Positions 36,831-45,465 of a DNA stretch of 64,000 nt are shown piece by piece; the first letter of the stretch is position 1; the number at the start of each line of letters is the position of its first letter. This DNA comes from Pseudomonas sp. Root562 (GTDB taxonomy: Bacteria > Pseudomonadota > Gammaproteobacteria > Pseudomonadales > Pseudomonadaceae), in contig NZ_LMGK01000025.1 of NCBI RefSeq assembly GCF_001427125.1, positions 18,595-82,594 on the forward strand, given 5' to 3'. Both the position numbers and the translations under genes were made by a program. The notes under the pieces are model-generated. The model made no database searches and had not been told where the DNA came from. It was given only the letters and a program-made list of their open reading frames with translations.

Positions 36831-37766
36831 TCAGGCTGGAACGGCGTCGAGCATCAGGCGCTGGCGCACCACGTCGACGAGTTTGTCCGGCTGGAACTTG
36901 GAGAGGAAGTTGTCACAGCCGACCTTCTTGACCATCGAATCATTGAAACTGCCGGACAACGACGTGTGCAGCACAACATACAGACCGCGCAAGCGCGGGT
37001 CATTGCGAATTTCCGTGGTCAGGCGATAACCGTCCATTTCCGGCATCTCCGCATCGGTAAAGACCATCAGCAGTTTGTCGGTCATGTTCACACCCGTATC
37101 GGCCCAGGCCTTGAGCATGTTCAGCGCCTTCAAACCGTCGCTGGCGATGTGCATTTTCACCCCTAGCTGACCCAACGTGTCGCGCAGTTGCGCCAGCGCC
37201 ACATTGGAGTCATCCACCAGCAGTACTTCACGACCACGGGCGCGCTCCAGCACCGGATCATCAAGCTTGTCGCGGGACACCTTGGCGTTATAAGGGACGA
37301 TTTCGGCCAGGACCTTTTCGACATCAATGATTTCCACCAATTGGTCGTCGACCTTACTGATGGCAGTCAGGTAATGCTGGCGACCGGCGCTGGTCGGCGG
37401 CGGCAAAATCGCTTCCCAGTTCATGTTGACGATGCGATCCACACCTCCAACCAGGAATGCCTGCACCGAGCGGTTGTACTCAGTGACGATGATCGTGCTG
37501 CCAGGGCCGGGCACCAGTGGACGCATGCCGATCGCCTGGGACAGGTCGATCACTGGCAGAGTCTGGCCACGCAGGTTGACCACACCGCACACAAACGGAT
37601 GCCGCTGGGGCATCAACGTCAACTTTGGCAATTGCAGGACTTCTTGCACTTTGAACACGTTAATTGCGAACAATTGCCGCCCGGCAAGCCGGAACATCAG
37701 AATTTCCAGGCGATTCTCACCCACCAGTTGCGTACGTTGGTCTACCGTATCGAGAATGCCGGCCAT
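36831..37766 (-). CDS. cheV: Chemotaxis coupling/receiver protein CheV
   Basis: A 311-residue two-domain protein. The N-terminal CheW-like domain (about 15-155) includes NRLEILMFRL, VQEVLQLPKLT and GVVNLRGQTLPVIDLS. The C-terminal receiver (about 180-305) has the acidic pair in LLVDDSN, the phospho-acceptor in FTDAEMPEMDGY, and a Lys near FLSKFQPDKL. CheV links receptors to CheA and takes phosphate for adaptation. AGGAG lies ahead of ATG 37766. It stands alone, away from a che cluster, as many cheV genes do in Pseudomonas. Confidence 0.95.
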   Translation of the reverse strand: MAGILDTVDQRTQLVGENRLEILMFRLAGRQLFAINVFKVQEVLQLPKLTLMPQRHPFVCGVVNLRGQTLPVIDLSQAIGMRPLVPGPGSTIIVTEYNRSVQAFLVGGVDRIVNMNWEAILPPPTSAGRQHYLTAISKVDDQLVEIIDVEKVLAEIVPYNAKVSRDKLDDPVLERARGREVLLVDDSNVALAQLRDTLGQLGVKMHIASDGLKALNMLKAWADTGVNMTDKLLMVFTDAEMPEMDGYRLTTEIRNDPRLRGLYVVLHTSLSGSFNDSMVKKVGCDNFLSKFQPDKLVDVVRQRLMLDAVPA

Positions 37767-38227
37767 CAATCACTCCTGGGCTTGTACTGATGAAATCACT
37801 AATAGAGGGTTATCGGCTGTATTTGCCGGACCTTGACCCTGTTCAAAATGCCGCGTCCAAACATTGATGTCACATTAACATCATGCTTTACTGGCGTTGT
37901 ATTTTCATCTGCTACATTTCCCAGGCGCGACAATAGTTTACGCGTCAGGTTCCGTTGCGTAAGGGATTCCCCTAGCAACAATCAGGTGCAACCTGATATT
38001 CGCGATATCCAATAGCCATTAATGTGACGCCATTCTCATTGCATGAACGGAGTCAGGCTTTTGTGTGCGATCGCAAGTAAGTGGCCAGCTACCCTTTTGA
38101 CTTCTCCAGCCTGCTCTCCTGCCGGCCAGAGCGCGATCTCACGACGACCCGGTTACACCGGGGCGACAATCGTCCTCGTCGACACACACGACATCCCCTC
38201 ATTTGACATGACGTTGTGGAGATAAGC
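37767..38227. other. Intergenic region without a recognised gene
   Basis: 461 bases between divergent cheV and the Hpt-like gene. It should hold both promoters. Short features seen: a GATGT/ACATC inverted repeat near 37866-37882 and an inverse pair GTCACATTAA (near 37870) and TTAATGTGAC (near 38019). A 60-codon open frame at 38043-38225 has no protein-like features and is not called. Confidence 0.5.
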
Positions 38228-38698
38228 ATGCCGAACAATCGCACAGAATGGGCAAAGCGGGTCCCGGAGTTTCTTGTCGAAGCCGAAACCCTCCTGGCCA
38301 AAACCGAAGAATGCCTCAGTCACCTGCAACTGATCAGCAATGACAAGGACGCCATCGACTGCTTGCTCAGCACCCTTCTCAAGCTCGCCAGCAAGGCCGA
38401 TGCCCTCGCACTGGCGGCCGTTTCAGAGTTTTCGTTGCACATCCACGGCTTGCTCAATCATGCGCAGCATCACATGGATCTGCACGACGAAGCCCTGGCC
38501 GCACTCAAGGACTGCCTGACGTTGATCGCCTGGCAACTTGAGTTGATCGATCAGAAGACCGGCCAACTCAGTCTCGACGAAAGCGAACAGACGACCCTGA
38601 TCGAAGCGTTCGCCTTCCAGGTCGGTCAGCAGCATTTCCAGCCTGCGGTTAATTCCAGACCGTTTACACTCATTTCCTATATGGAACGCCAGGCTTGA
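38228..38698 (+). CDS. Helical Hpt-like protein lacking the phospho-histidine
   Basis: A 156-residue, mostly helical, soluble protein. Residues about 54-90 read LLKLASKADALALAAVSEFSLHIHGLL-like text, which has the spacing of an Hpt domain (x-LK-x-x-A ... LGL-x-x-L) but no His at the usual phosphorylation point. It may thus be a phosphotransfer-like binding partner instead of a relay protein. GGAG precedes ATG 38228. It is divergent from cheV and upstream of a two-component pair. Function unknown; the Hpt link is a judgement by eye. Confidence 0.65.
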   Translation: MPNNRTEWAKRVPEFLVEAETLLAKTEECLSHLQLISNDKDAIDCLLSTLLKLASKADALALAAVSEFSLHIHGLLNHAQHHMDLHDEALAALKDCLTLIAWQLELIDQKTGQLSLDESEQTTLIEAFAFQVGQQHFQPAVNSRPFTLISYMERQA

Positions 38699-39120
38699 AT
38701 GCCATCAATAGAGCGCAGCTCCATGTGTTTGTGGCCAACGGTGCTATATAACCTGGCCAAGTACAGGTCGTAATTGAACATTACGTACCCATTAACGACA
38801 TCTTCGAACAAACCATTATTCCTGCGTTTTTCCTGCCAGCTCGTCCAGAGCGTCGCTTGGCGCAAATGGATCCAAACCCCTATGTTCAAGGGGAACCGGT
38901 GACAGCAGCGACCACACATTTCCCAACATGGAACTACCGTACAAAACGGACTGTTTCCTGACTTCCTGGACATATAACCCAAGCGCGACCAACGGTATGT
39001 TCGGTGTTATTATGGCGCCCATTAGTTGACGTCAATTAATGGCGATGTGATTGTGGGTGACTGCAACGACCAAGTTCCATCCTGGATTTCTCATTCAGAT
39101 AGTACGTCCCGTTGAAGTCC
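38699..39120. other. Intergenic region with a near-perfect palindrome
   Basis: 422 bases with lower GC content than the genes around them and without a convincing gene. Minus-strand open frames (38677-38982, 38816-39022) have odd composition and no family features. The only clear structure is the palindrome at 39019-39042. Confidence 0.5.
39019..39042. promoter_or_regulatory. 24-base near-perfect palindrome, candidate operator
   Basis: CCATTA-GT-TGACGTCA-AT-TAATGG: the outer six and central eight bases are self-complementary, with one mismatched pair. It lies about 80 bases before the earliest likely start of the sensor kinase gene. The binding protein is unknown. Confidence 0.45.
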
Positions 39121-40092
39121 ATGCATGACACTACAAAACAGAGATCCGTCAGCCATGACCGGTCTGCCCGCAGCGAACCTCCATTGGCTCCATCCGCTAT
39201 GTACGCCAGTTTCAAGTCAATCACCATGTGGCCACCCTCACGAGAAAACGCTCGCCGGTTCACGCTATTGCTATGTGCCAGCTCGACGCTCGGCAGTCTG
39301 CTCATCTACGGCCTGTCCACTCGCCTGCCCCTCGGCCTGCTGATACTGGATATCGCGGCACTTGGCTGTGTCTGGGTGCAATATCGCCTGTCGCGCAAGT
39401 CGATCAAGTTTCAACCGCAAGAACTCGCCGACCGACTCCTGCAAGTTCAGGAGAACGAGCGCCATCGCCTGAGTCGGGAGCTGCATGACGACATCGGCCA
39501 ATTGCTGACTGCTGCAAAACTGCAAAGTGACTGGCTCAAACGCCGAATGCCGGAAGAGCTTCAGGGGCAATGTGCGGTACTTTGCGACACGCTGGAGGAG
39601 ACGCTCGCCAAAGTGCGCGACGTATCTGCCATCCTCAATCCTCGGCAACTGACCAGCCTGGGCCTCGAAGCCAGTCTGCGCGCGCATTTACTCAAGACGC
39701 TGGCCAACTCCCCGGTGCATTGGAGCCTGGAATGCCATCAACGCCTGACCGGCATACCGGAAGAAATGGCCGTCGCGGCATTTCGCATTACCCAGGAAGC
39801 CGTCACCAATATGCTGCGACATGCCGAGGCAAAGAATCTGCTGGTGTGTCTTAAACGCTTGCCCCAGGGATTGAGCTTGTTGATCAGTGATGACGGCCAA
39901 GGTTTTGCGCCTGCCATTGATCCGGGCCGCGAGGGGCAGCGCGGAATGGCTGGAATGTCGGAGCGGATCAGCCAGCTGGGCGGTACATTGACCGTTACCA
40001 GCGAGCCTGGCAAAGGCACGCAAATCCAAGCACTCTTCCCCTGGGCGCCCCGTGCGCTTGAGCGGGCCAGTACGAATAAGGTTATGCATTGA
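39121..40092 (+). CDS. NarL-type (HisKA_3) sensor histidine kinase
   Basis: A kinase of up to 323 residues with two membrane segments (about 45-60 and 66-82), a dimerisation/phospho-acceptor box ENERHRLSRELHDDIGQLLTA with the His in LHDDIGQ, and HATPase motifs EAVTNMLRHAEA, DDGQGF and GMAGMSERI. It has no large sensor domain, so it probably senses in the membrane or is driven by a partner. The start is uncertain: ATG 39121, ATG 39199 or ATG 39226 all lack a clear ribosome site. Its stop overlaps the start of the response regulator, so the two form a pair. Confidence 0.9.
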   Translation: MHDTTKQRSVSHDRSARSEPPLAPSAMYASFKSITMWPPSRENARRFTLLLCASSTLGSLLIYGLSTRLPLGLLILDIAALGCVWVQYRLSRKSIKFQPQELADRLLQVQENERHRLSRELHDDIGQLLTAAKLQSDWLKRRMPEELQGQCAVLCDTLEETLAKVRDVSAILNPRQLTSLGLEASLRAHLLKTLANSPVHWSLECHQRLTGIPEEMAVAAFRITQEAVTNMLRHAEAKNLLVCLKRLPQGLSLLISDDGQGFAPAIDPGREGQRGMAGMSERISQLGGTLTVTSEPGKGTQIQALFPWAPRALERASTNKVMH

Positions 40093-40745
40093 CTTGTCAC
40101 TTACTTCTGGTGGATGACCACTCGCTGATCAGGGCTGGCGTGCGCGCCCTGGTGCTGGACCTTCCTGGCTACGACGTCATTGGCGAGGCCAATGACGGCT
40201 CACAATTGCTCGCGATGGTCGAACACCTGTCCCCGGATATCGTCCTGCTGGATATTTCCATGAAGCAGACCGGCGGCCTTGAAGCCTTGCAGCAACTCAA
40301 AAGGATTCGCCCGCAAAGCAAGGTGCTGATCTTGTCGATGCACACTGACCCCGCGCTGATCATGCAGGCGCTCGAATCCGGGGCCCACGGCTATTTACTC
40401 AAAGACACGACGGCTACTGAACTGGAGCATGCGCTGGAAGCCTTGCGTAACAATGAACGCTACCTCAGCCCGGCGATCGCCCATACCGTGATCAACCAGG
40501 CACTGACCCGCAACCAGAAACACCCGGCCCCGGCAGACTCGCACAACCTGACAGCCCGCCAACTGGAAATCCTGCGCCTGATCGTTCGCGGGAAATCCAC
40601 TCGGGAAATTGCCAACGGCTTGGGCTTGAGCGTCAAGACGGTCGAGACCCACCGCTCGCAAATCATGAAGCGCCTGCAGATCTACGATGTGGCTGGCCTG
40701 GTGTTGTTTGCCGTGCGCGAACAAATCATCAGTCTGGACGATTGA
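40089..40745 (+). CDS. NarL/LuxR-family response regulator
   Basis: A 218-residue regulator. The receiver (about 1-120) has LLVDDHSL, the phospho-acceptor in VLLDISMKQTGG, and KDTTATEL; the C-terminal LuxR helix-turn-helix (about 150-210) reads LTARQLEILRLIVRGKSTREIANGLGLSVKTVETHRSQIMKRL. The start is a TTG codon at 40089 that overlaps the kinase stop (TTGA); there is no ATG in frame before the fold begins. Its 3' end overlaps yegS on the other strand by 17 bases. Confidence 0.92.
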   Translation: MTCHLLLVDDHSLIRAGVRALVLDLPGYDVIGEANDGSQLLAMVEHLSPDIVLLDISMKQTGGLEALQQLKRIRPQSKVLILSMHTDPALIMQALESGAHGYLLKDTTATELEHALEALRNNERYLSPAIAHTVINQALTRNQKHPAPADSHNLTARQLEILRLIVRGKSTREIANGLGLSVKTVETHRSQIMKRLQIYDVAGLVLFAVREQIISLDD

Positions 40746-41646
40746 CGACCTCATTTACGCTCAACAATGGAGAGTCGACCGGCAGATGCACTCGCAATGC
40801 TCCCGGCTGCGCGCAGAAGCGCAGATTGTCACCCTCCAGCGGTTCGCCATCGAGGTTGATGTACAACCCCTCAGCCACCTTGATCTCGACCCACGGCAGT
40901 CGGGCGCGGACAAACATGCTATCGATGCCGAATCCATCCGTCAGCAAGCTTTTCAAGGTCCCGACCACTTCCTGTGGCGCTGGCAAAATGCTGATATCGA
41001 GCAGTCCATCGTCCGCCAGGGCTTGCGGGCATAATTCATGTCCGCCGCCAGCCTGCCGGCCATTGCCGATGCCCAGGGCCAGCAGCTCTCCGCTCCAATG
41101 AAAGTCCGGCCCCTGCAGTTCACCGTAAGCGGCGTGCAGCTCACTGAACCGTGACAAACCGGTGAACAGATAGGCCGCACCACCGAGCACCTTTTTCAGG
41201 TCCTCGGAAGTATTGGCTGTGACCTGACTGCCGAATCCCCCCGTAGCCATGTTGAGAAAGACTTGCCCACCGACCTCCCCCAGATCGATGGAACTCGCAG
41301 CGACGTCCAGTAGATCCAGAGCCAGCGCAGGTTCCAGAGGAACGCCAGCGGCGCGCGCAAAGTCATTGGCCGTTCCAAGAGGCATCAGCACCAGGCTTGC
41401 CTGCGTCGACTGCGCGGCCATGGCCTCGGCAATATCACGCAAGGTGCCGTCGCCCCCGCCCGCAACGATTTTCGGGTAACCCGCGGCCAGTGCCTCTTCC
41501 ACCAGGCGCTGCGCATCGCCAGCTTCCCAGGTCAATCGAACGGCGAGCTCCCAACCCTGTTCACGCCTGGCTTCAACAGCAGCGCGCACATCCTCGTTGA
41601 GCGCCTGCTTGCCATGCAGAATCAACAGCGCCTTGCGTTCGCTCAT
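40729..41646 (-). CDS. yegS: Diacylglycerol kinase-family lipid kinase (YegS type)
   Basis: A 305-residue protein with the DAGK catalytic domain: AGGGDGTLRDIAEAM (the GGGDGT nucleotide motif), LMPLGTANDFARA, and MATGGFGSQVTANT. The C-terminal beta domain ends with YINLDGEPLEGDNLRF, as in YegS lipid kinases that phosphorylate phosphatidylglycerol in vitro. ATG 41646 begins the fold (MSERKALLILHGKQ). It is convergent with and overlaps the response-regulator gene. Physiological role uncertain. Confidence 0.92.
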   Translation of the reverse strand: MSERKALLILHGKQALNEDVRAAVEARREQGWELAVRLTWEAGDAQRLVEEALAAGYPKIVAGGGDGTLRDIAEAMAAQSTQASLVLMPLGTANDFARAAGVPLEPALALDLLDVAASSIDLGEVGGQVFLNMATGGFGSQVTANTSEDLKKVLGGAAYLFTGLSRFSELHAAYGELQGPDFHWSGELLALGIGNGRQAGGGHELCPQALADDGLLDISILPAPQEVVGTLKSLLTDGFGIDSMFVRARLPWVEIKVAEGLYINLDGEPLEGDNLRFCAQPGALRVHLPVDSPLLSVNEVVNRPD

Positions 41647-41874
41647 GGTGTTCACTCCCGGAATTGAATGGCGTATGGAAGATGTTGACCTCCTTGCCCC
41701 CACTAAAAGTTGCACGCTGACGATCTTTTTCCAGACGGGCGCCCTAGAAGCCCTGCAAGACGGGATTTTTCCCACAAAACCTTAGGAATCCGCTCAATTG
41801 ACCAATACCTGTGATTGGTACACCTTGGTGTCTACGGATTTCACTCAGCAGCAGGACAAACACAAGGACGTGCC

Positions 41875-42186
41875 ATGCAAAACCATGACATCAGGCTTCC
41901 AGTGATGCCGGTCGTGCCCACCGCTGCACAACGCACTGATCATCTGACGGATTTCGCAAGCAGCAAAAAACCCAAGGGAGAAGTCGATATGGAACCTCGC
42001 GTCATCGAGCTGGAGACACACCTGAAATACATTCGCAAGGACATGGAAGAAGTGCGCAATGACGTCAGGTCAATAAAACACAGACTCGCCTATTCCGCGG
42101 GCGGAACGGCGGTGGTCCTGGGACTGCTTGGCTGGATCGCCAACAGTCGCTTCGATCAGCTTGTCACACTGCTGCTGGCTCATTAA
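41875..42186 (+). CDS. Small single-span membrane protein
   Basis: A 103-residue hypothetical protein, or 65 residues if it starts at ATG 41989. The second start has the better ribosome site (AGGGAGA) and begins MEPRVIELETHLKYIRKDMEE, a short coiled coil. This is followed by one membrane helix (GGTAVVLGLLGWIANS) and a short tail. The coiled coil plus helix layout resembles phage-type XhlA/holin-associated proteins, but no phage genes are near. A hairpin follows the gene. Function unknown. Confidence 0.7.
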   Translation: MQNHDIRLPVMPVVPTAAQRTDHLTDFASSKKPKGEVDMEPRVIELETHLKYIRKDMEEVRNDVRSIKHRLAYSAGGTAVVLGLLGWIANSRFDQLVTLLLAH

Positions 42187-42197
42187 GCCACCCAAAC

Positions 42198-42228
42198 GCA
42201 AAACCCGGTTTCGTCAACCGGGCTTGCG
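42198..42228. terminator. Hairpin between convergent genes
   Basis: Arms CGCAAAACCCGGTT and AACCGGGCTTGCG around a TCGTC loop. No long T run follows, so it may be a weak or structure-only terminator for the small membrane protein and moeA. Confidence 0.65.
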
Positions 42229-42248
42229 AGCTTTCATTGCCGCGAGAA

Positions 42249-43475
42249 TCAAATCAATACTTCACTCAACGGAATGAAACTAACGCTATCACCTGCGACC
42301 AACGTGCGCCCTTCCATGACTTCAACCAGTCCATCAGCCCAGGCGGCACTGCGCAGCACGCCAGAGCTCTGATTTTTGTAGATGATCGCCCGACCGTTCT
42401 CAAGGCGACCACGCAAGTATTCGCGTCGATTGCCTGCAATGGGCCAGTCAAACCCGCATTGCACTTGCATGTTCAACGGCGCGACATCCTTGACGCCCAG
42501 ACGACGCAAAAGATAAGGCCTGGTCAACAAGGCGAAGGTCACGAGCGTCGACGCCGGGTTACCCGGCAGACCGATGACCGGAACACCACGAAAATGTCCG
42601 AATGTCAGCGGCTTGCCCGGCTTGATAGCGAGCTTCCACAAACTCAACTCACCCTCTTCCCGCAAGGCAATGCCCAGAAAATCGGCCTCCCCCACCGATA
42701 CACCGCCGGTCGAGAGAATCAAATCGACATCTTTCAGTTCGCCGAGTCGCGCGCGCGTGGTGACAAGATCGTCTGGAAGAATACCGGCATCGACCACTTC
42801 ACAACCCAAACGCTGCAGCCAACTGCAGAGCAGCACACGGTTACTGTTATAGATCTGCCCTGGGCCTAATGCTTGACCTGGCTCAATCAACTCGTCGCCA
42901 GTGGACAGAACCGCGACGCGGATCTTGCGAACCACGTCCAGCTCAGCACAACCCAACGACGCAGCCAAACCTTGCTCGATCGGCCCCAGGCGCGTACCCG
43001 CTGGCAAAACCAGTTCTCCGACAGTCGTTTCCTGGCCCTGTGGTCGAATGTTTTGCCCGGGCTTCATGACTTCGGTAAACGCTACTCGCTCGTCCGACTG
43101 GACTTCAGCGTTTTCCTGCATCTCGACACAATCGGCGCCGGCGGGAACAGGCGCCCCGGTGAATATCCGGGCACAGGTGCCTGGCTGCAAGGGCTCGGGA
43201 ACCTTGCCTGCAAAAATTTTCTGGCTGACAACCAGCGGTTCTCCGGTCCAGTCAGCAATACGCAGCGCATAGCCATCCATGGCACTGTTCGGCCATGGCG
43301 GGAGATCCAGCGTCGACAGCAGATCATCCGCCAACACACGACCCTGAACCTGAGCCAACGGCAAGCGTTCACGTTGAAGAATTCTCGTGGCGTCCGCCAT
43401 TTCCAGTAACCGCGCCAGTGCTGCCTCAACGGGCATCAGACTACCGGTCTTGCCCGGCTTACCCACGGGATTCAC
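42249..43475 (-). CDS. moeA: Molybdopterin molybdotransferase MoeA
   Basis: A 408-residue MoeA that inserts molybdate into adenylylated molybdopterin. Motifs seen: LPPWPNSAMDGYALR near residue 60, the FTGAPVPAGAD segment, STGDELIEPGQALGPGQIYNSN, LILSTGGVSVGEADF, and GLPGNPAST. GTG 43475 is used as start; an alternative ATG at 43436 (MPVEAALARLLEMA) would drop 13 non-conserved residues. It overlaps moaB by 17 bases on the same strand, so the two are coupled. mobA is divergent next to them, giving a compact cofactor cluster. Confidence 0.95.
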   Translation of the reverse strand: MNPVGKPGKTGSLMPVEAALARLLEMADATRILQRERLPLAQVQGRVLADDLLSTLDLPPWPNSAMDGYALRIADWTGEPLVVSQKIFAGKVPEPLQPGTCARIFTGAPVPAGADCVEMQENAEVQSDERVAFTEVMKPGQNIRPQGQETTVGELVLPAGTRLGPIEQGLAASLGCAELDVVRKIRVAVLSTGDELIEPGQALGPGQIYNSNRVLLCSWLQRLGCEVVDAGILPDDLVTTRARLGELKDVDLILSTGGVSVGEADFLGIALREEGELSLWKLAIKPGKPLTFGHFRGVPVIGLPGNPASTLVTFALLTRPYLLRRLGVKDVAPLNMQVQCGFDWPIAGNRREYLRGRLENGRAIIYKNQSSGVLRSAAWADGLVEVMEGRTLVAGDSVSFIPLSEVLI

Positions 43476-43998
43476 AAGGGGCTGCCTGTTTCAAATGAGT
43501 GACGAAGTTGCATGGGCGATGGCGTGAATCCAACTGCTCGCCAAGAATGCCGTCCCAACCGGTACGCACCGCATTGGTCGAACCAGGCAAGCAGCAGACC
43601 AGCGTGCCATTCGCCAGGCCAGCCAAGGCGCGGGACTGGACCGTAGACGTGCCGATGTCCGCCACGGAGATCTGGCGGAACAGTTCACCGAACCCATCAA
43701 CTTGTTTATCGAGCAGGCAGCTCACCGCTTCCGGAGTACTGTCGCGACCGGTGAAACCGGTGCCGCCAGTGATCAGCACGACCTGCACGACCTCGTCGGC
43801 AATCCAGTTGGCGACTTGCGCACGAATTTTGTAGAGATCATCTTTGAGCAGTACACGGCACGCCAGGTTATGGCCGGCCGCCGTCAAACGGTCGACAAAC
43901 ACCTGACCTGATGTATCGGTTTCCAGGGTACGGGTGTCGCTGACCGTCAACACCGCAATGTTCAGCGGCGCGAAAGGTACATCAGCCTTGGCTTTCAT
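43459..43998 (-). CDS. moaB: Molybdenum cofactor biosynthesis protein MoaB
   Basis: A 179-residue MoaB/MogA-family protein that adenylylates molybdopterin before MoeA acts. It has LNIAVLTVSDTRTLETDTSG at the start, VVLITGGTGFTGRDSTPEAV (the GTGxTxRD motif) and VCCLPGSTNAVRTGWDGIL. Length is typical. It lies 81 bases from divergent mobA and overlaps moeA. Confidence 0.95.
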   Translation of the reverse strand: MKAKADVPFAPLNIAVLTVSDTRTLETDTSGQVFVDRLTAAGHNLACRVLLKDDLYKIRAQVANWIADEVVQVVLITGGTGFTGRDSTPEAVSCLLDKQVDGFGELFRQISVADIGTSTVQSRALAGLANGTLVCCLPGSTNAVRTGWDGILGEQLDSRHRPCNFVTHLKQAAPCESRG

Positions 43999-44079
43999 AG
44001 GCTCGTCCAGTTGTAGGAGAAACAGCCCGGTGTTATATCACAGCGCCCCCTTTTTTCGCCGCCCCCCTGGAGAACTGCC

Positions 44080-44682
44080 ATGACTTCGATTGCACAATTG
44101 CCGTCCTGCTCCATTCTGCTCCTGGCAGGCGGGCGCGGCCAACGCATGGGCGGACAGGACAAAGGGTTACTGGAATGGCACGGCGAGCCGCTGATCGCGC
44201 ATTTGCATCGCAAGACGCGCCCCCTGAGCGATGACCTGATCATTTCCTGCAATCGCAACATGGATAAGTATGCCGCCTACGCCGACCAGTTGGTTCATGA
44301 CGACGAAGTCGACTTCCCTGGGCCGCTGGCCGGCATTCGTGCCGGCTTGAAAGCAGCCCGCCATTCGCATTTATTGGTCTTGCCATGTGACGTTCCCCGC
44401 ATCGATGCTGCCCTGCTTGCCAGCATGCGTGAAACCGCCAGCCTGCATCCCGACAAACCGTTGATGTTGCGCCATGACGAACACTGGGAACCGTTGCTGT
44501 GCGTCATCCCCGTAGCCCTTCGCGCAGACTTTGAAAGTGCCTGGCAAGAGGGCGAACGAAGCCCGGGGCGATTGATGCGCAAGTTGGGCGCTACTGCCCT
44601 GCAGTGCCCCGATAACGACCCTCGCCTGGCCAACCTCAACACGCCGGACCTGTTAAGCACGCACGACACTGTGTCAGACTGA
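44080..44682 (+). CDS. mobA: Molybdenum cofactor guanylyltransferase MobA
   Basis: A 200-residue nucleotidyltransferase that attaches GMP to the molybdenum cofactor for DMSO-reductase-type enzymes. The N-terminal LLAGGRGQRMGGQDKGLLEW is the GTP-binding motif; FPGPLAGIRAGLKAA and LPCDVPRI follow, as in E. coli MobA. GGAGAACTGCC lies before ATG 44080. Its presence next to moaB and moeA points to bis-MGD enzymes such as nitrate reductase or formate dehydrogenase elsewhere in the genome. Confidence 0.95.
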   Translation: MTSIAQLPSCSILLLAGGRGQRMGGQDKGLLEWHGEPLIAHLHRKTRPLSDDLIISCNRNMDKYAAYADQLVHDDEVDFPGPLAGIRAGLKAARHSHLLVLPCDVPRIDAALLASMRETASLHPDKPLMLRHDEHWEPLLCVIPVALRADFESAWQEGERSPGRLMRKLGATALQCPDNDPRLANLNTPDLLSTHDTVSD

Positions 44683-44759
44683 CACTACCCAAGGAACTTG
44701 CAGGCGCCGTTCACGTCTCAAGCTCAGGTAACCTAAAGAATTCATTTCGGAGACACACC

Positions 44760-44981
44760 ATGACTCAACGGACCCTGGCCACTTTCATGCTCGCACTGGG
44801 CCTCGCCACCCTCGCCGGTTGCGCATCGCCTACAGTGATCACCTTGAATGACGGTCGCGAAATCCAGGCCGTCGACACGCCACAATATGACGATGATTCG
44901 GGCTTCTACGAATTTGAACAGCTGGATGGCAAACAGACCCGCATCAACAAGGATCAGGTTCGTACCGTTAAAGAGCTGTAA
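44760..44981 (+). CDS. YgdI/YgdR-type small lipoprotein
   Basis: A 73-residue lipoprotein. The signal peptide ends in a lipobox LAGC (Cys21), and the mature part is a small SH3-like domain (VITLNDGREIQAVDTPQYDDDSGFYEFEQLDGKQTRINKDQV), the mark of the DUF903 family. GGAG precedes the start. A strong terminator follows. Role unknown. Confidence 0.92.
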   Translation: MTQRTLATFMLALGLATLAGCASPTVITLNDGREIQAVDTPQYDDDSGFYEFEQLDGKQTRINKDQVRTVKEL

Positions 44982-45002
44982 TCTTCGCGGTGAATACCGG
45001 AT

Positions 45003-45036
45003 AAAAAAATGCCCCGACCAATCGGGGCATTTTTTT
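45003..45036. terminator. Bidirectional rho-independent terminator
   Basis: AAAAAAATGCCCCGA, a four-base loop, and TCGGGGCATTTTTTT. It lies between the convergent lipoprotein and DUF1090 genes and can end both. Confidence 0.95.
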
Positions 45037-45060
45037 GTCTGTTTCATGAGTACCGAAGGG

Positions 45061-45339
45061 CTATGGATTCGGCTCGTTGTTCAGTTTATCGACCCGGGCC
45101 AACGCTTGTGTGGCTTCGGTGATGCATTTCTTGTCATCGTTGGCCGCCCGGGCTGCTTCAGCGCTTGCCTGCATCCGCTTGATTTCCATGGTGGTGTTTT
45201 CGGATGTGGCTGGCAGGCTCGTTACTTTGTCCTTGAGCTCCTGAAGCTTGATGGCGCAAAGGTCATTGTCAGCGGCGAAAACGGGAGAGGCCAGCATTGC
45301 AGCGCAAATGAACATTCCAGCAAAAACGGTACGTTTCAT
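45061..45339 (-). CDS. Small periplasmic protein, DUF1090-like
   Basis: A 92-residue exported protein with a signal peptide (about 1-22, ending VFA), two Cys residues (CAIK and KKCI) that could form a disulfide, and a helical coiled region KLQELKDKVTSLPATSENTTMEIKRMQAS. This layout fits DUF1090 (YqjC type), although it is short for that family. Function unknown. Two related-name genes of the E. coli yqj cluster (YqjD, YqjE) lie 3.5 kb away on the other strand. Confidence 0.75.
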   Translation of the reverse strand: MKRTVFAGMFICAAMLASPVFAADNDLCAIKLQELKDKVTSLPATSENTTMEIKRMQASAEAARAANDDKKCITEATQALARVDKLNNEPNP

Positions 45340-45465
45340 GAGTATCTCCAGGATTGGACAGTCCCGGGATTGCGTGTCGCAGCTCCGGGATCATTGATCG
45401 CCACATTTGTGGTGCATGATCAAATGACTGCAAACCCGGGTGAAAATTCTATTTCAGTTCCGGGA

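Noticed and set aside
38043..38225. 60-codon open frame before the Hpt-like gene
   Set aside because: No ribosome site and no protein-like pattern; probably chance.
38677..39022. Open frames on the minus strand (101 and 68 codons)
   Set aside because: Unusual Trp/Cys-rich composition, no family features, and partial overlap with the Hpt-like gene end.
41875..42186. Prophage remnant, from the holin-like layout of the small protein and the YqjE phage-holin family name
   Set aside because: No other phage genes, integrase or attachment site is near either gene.
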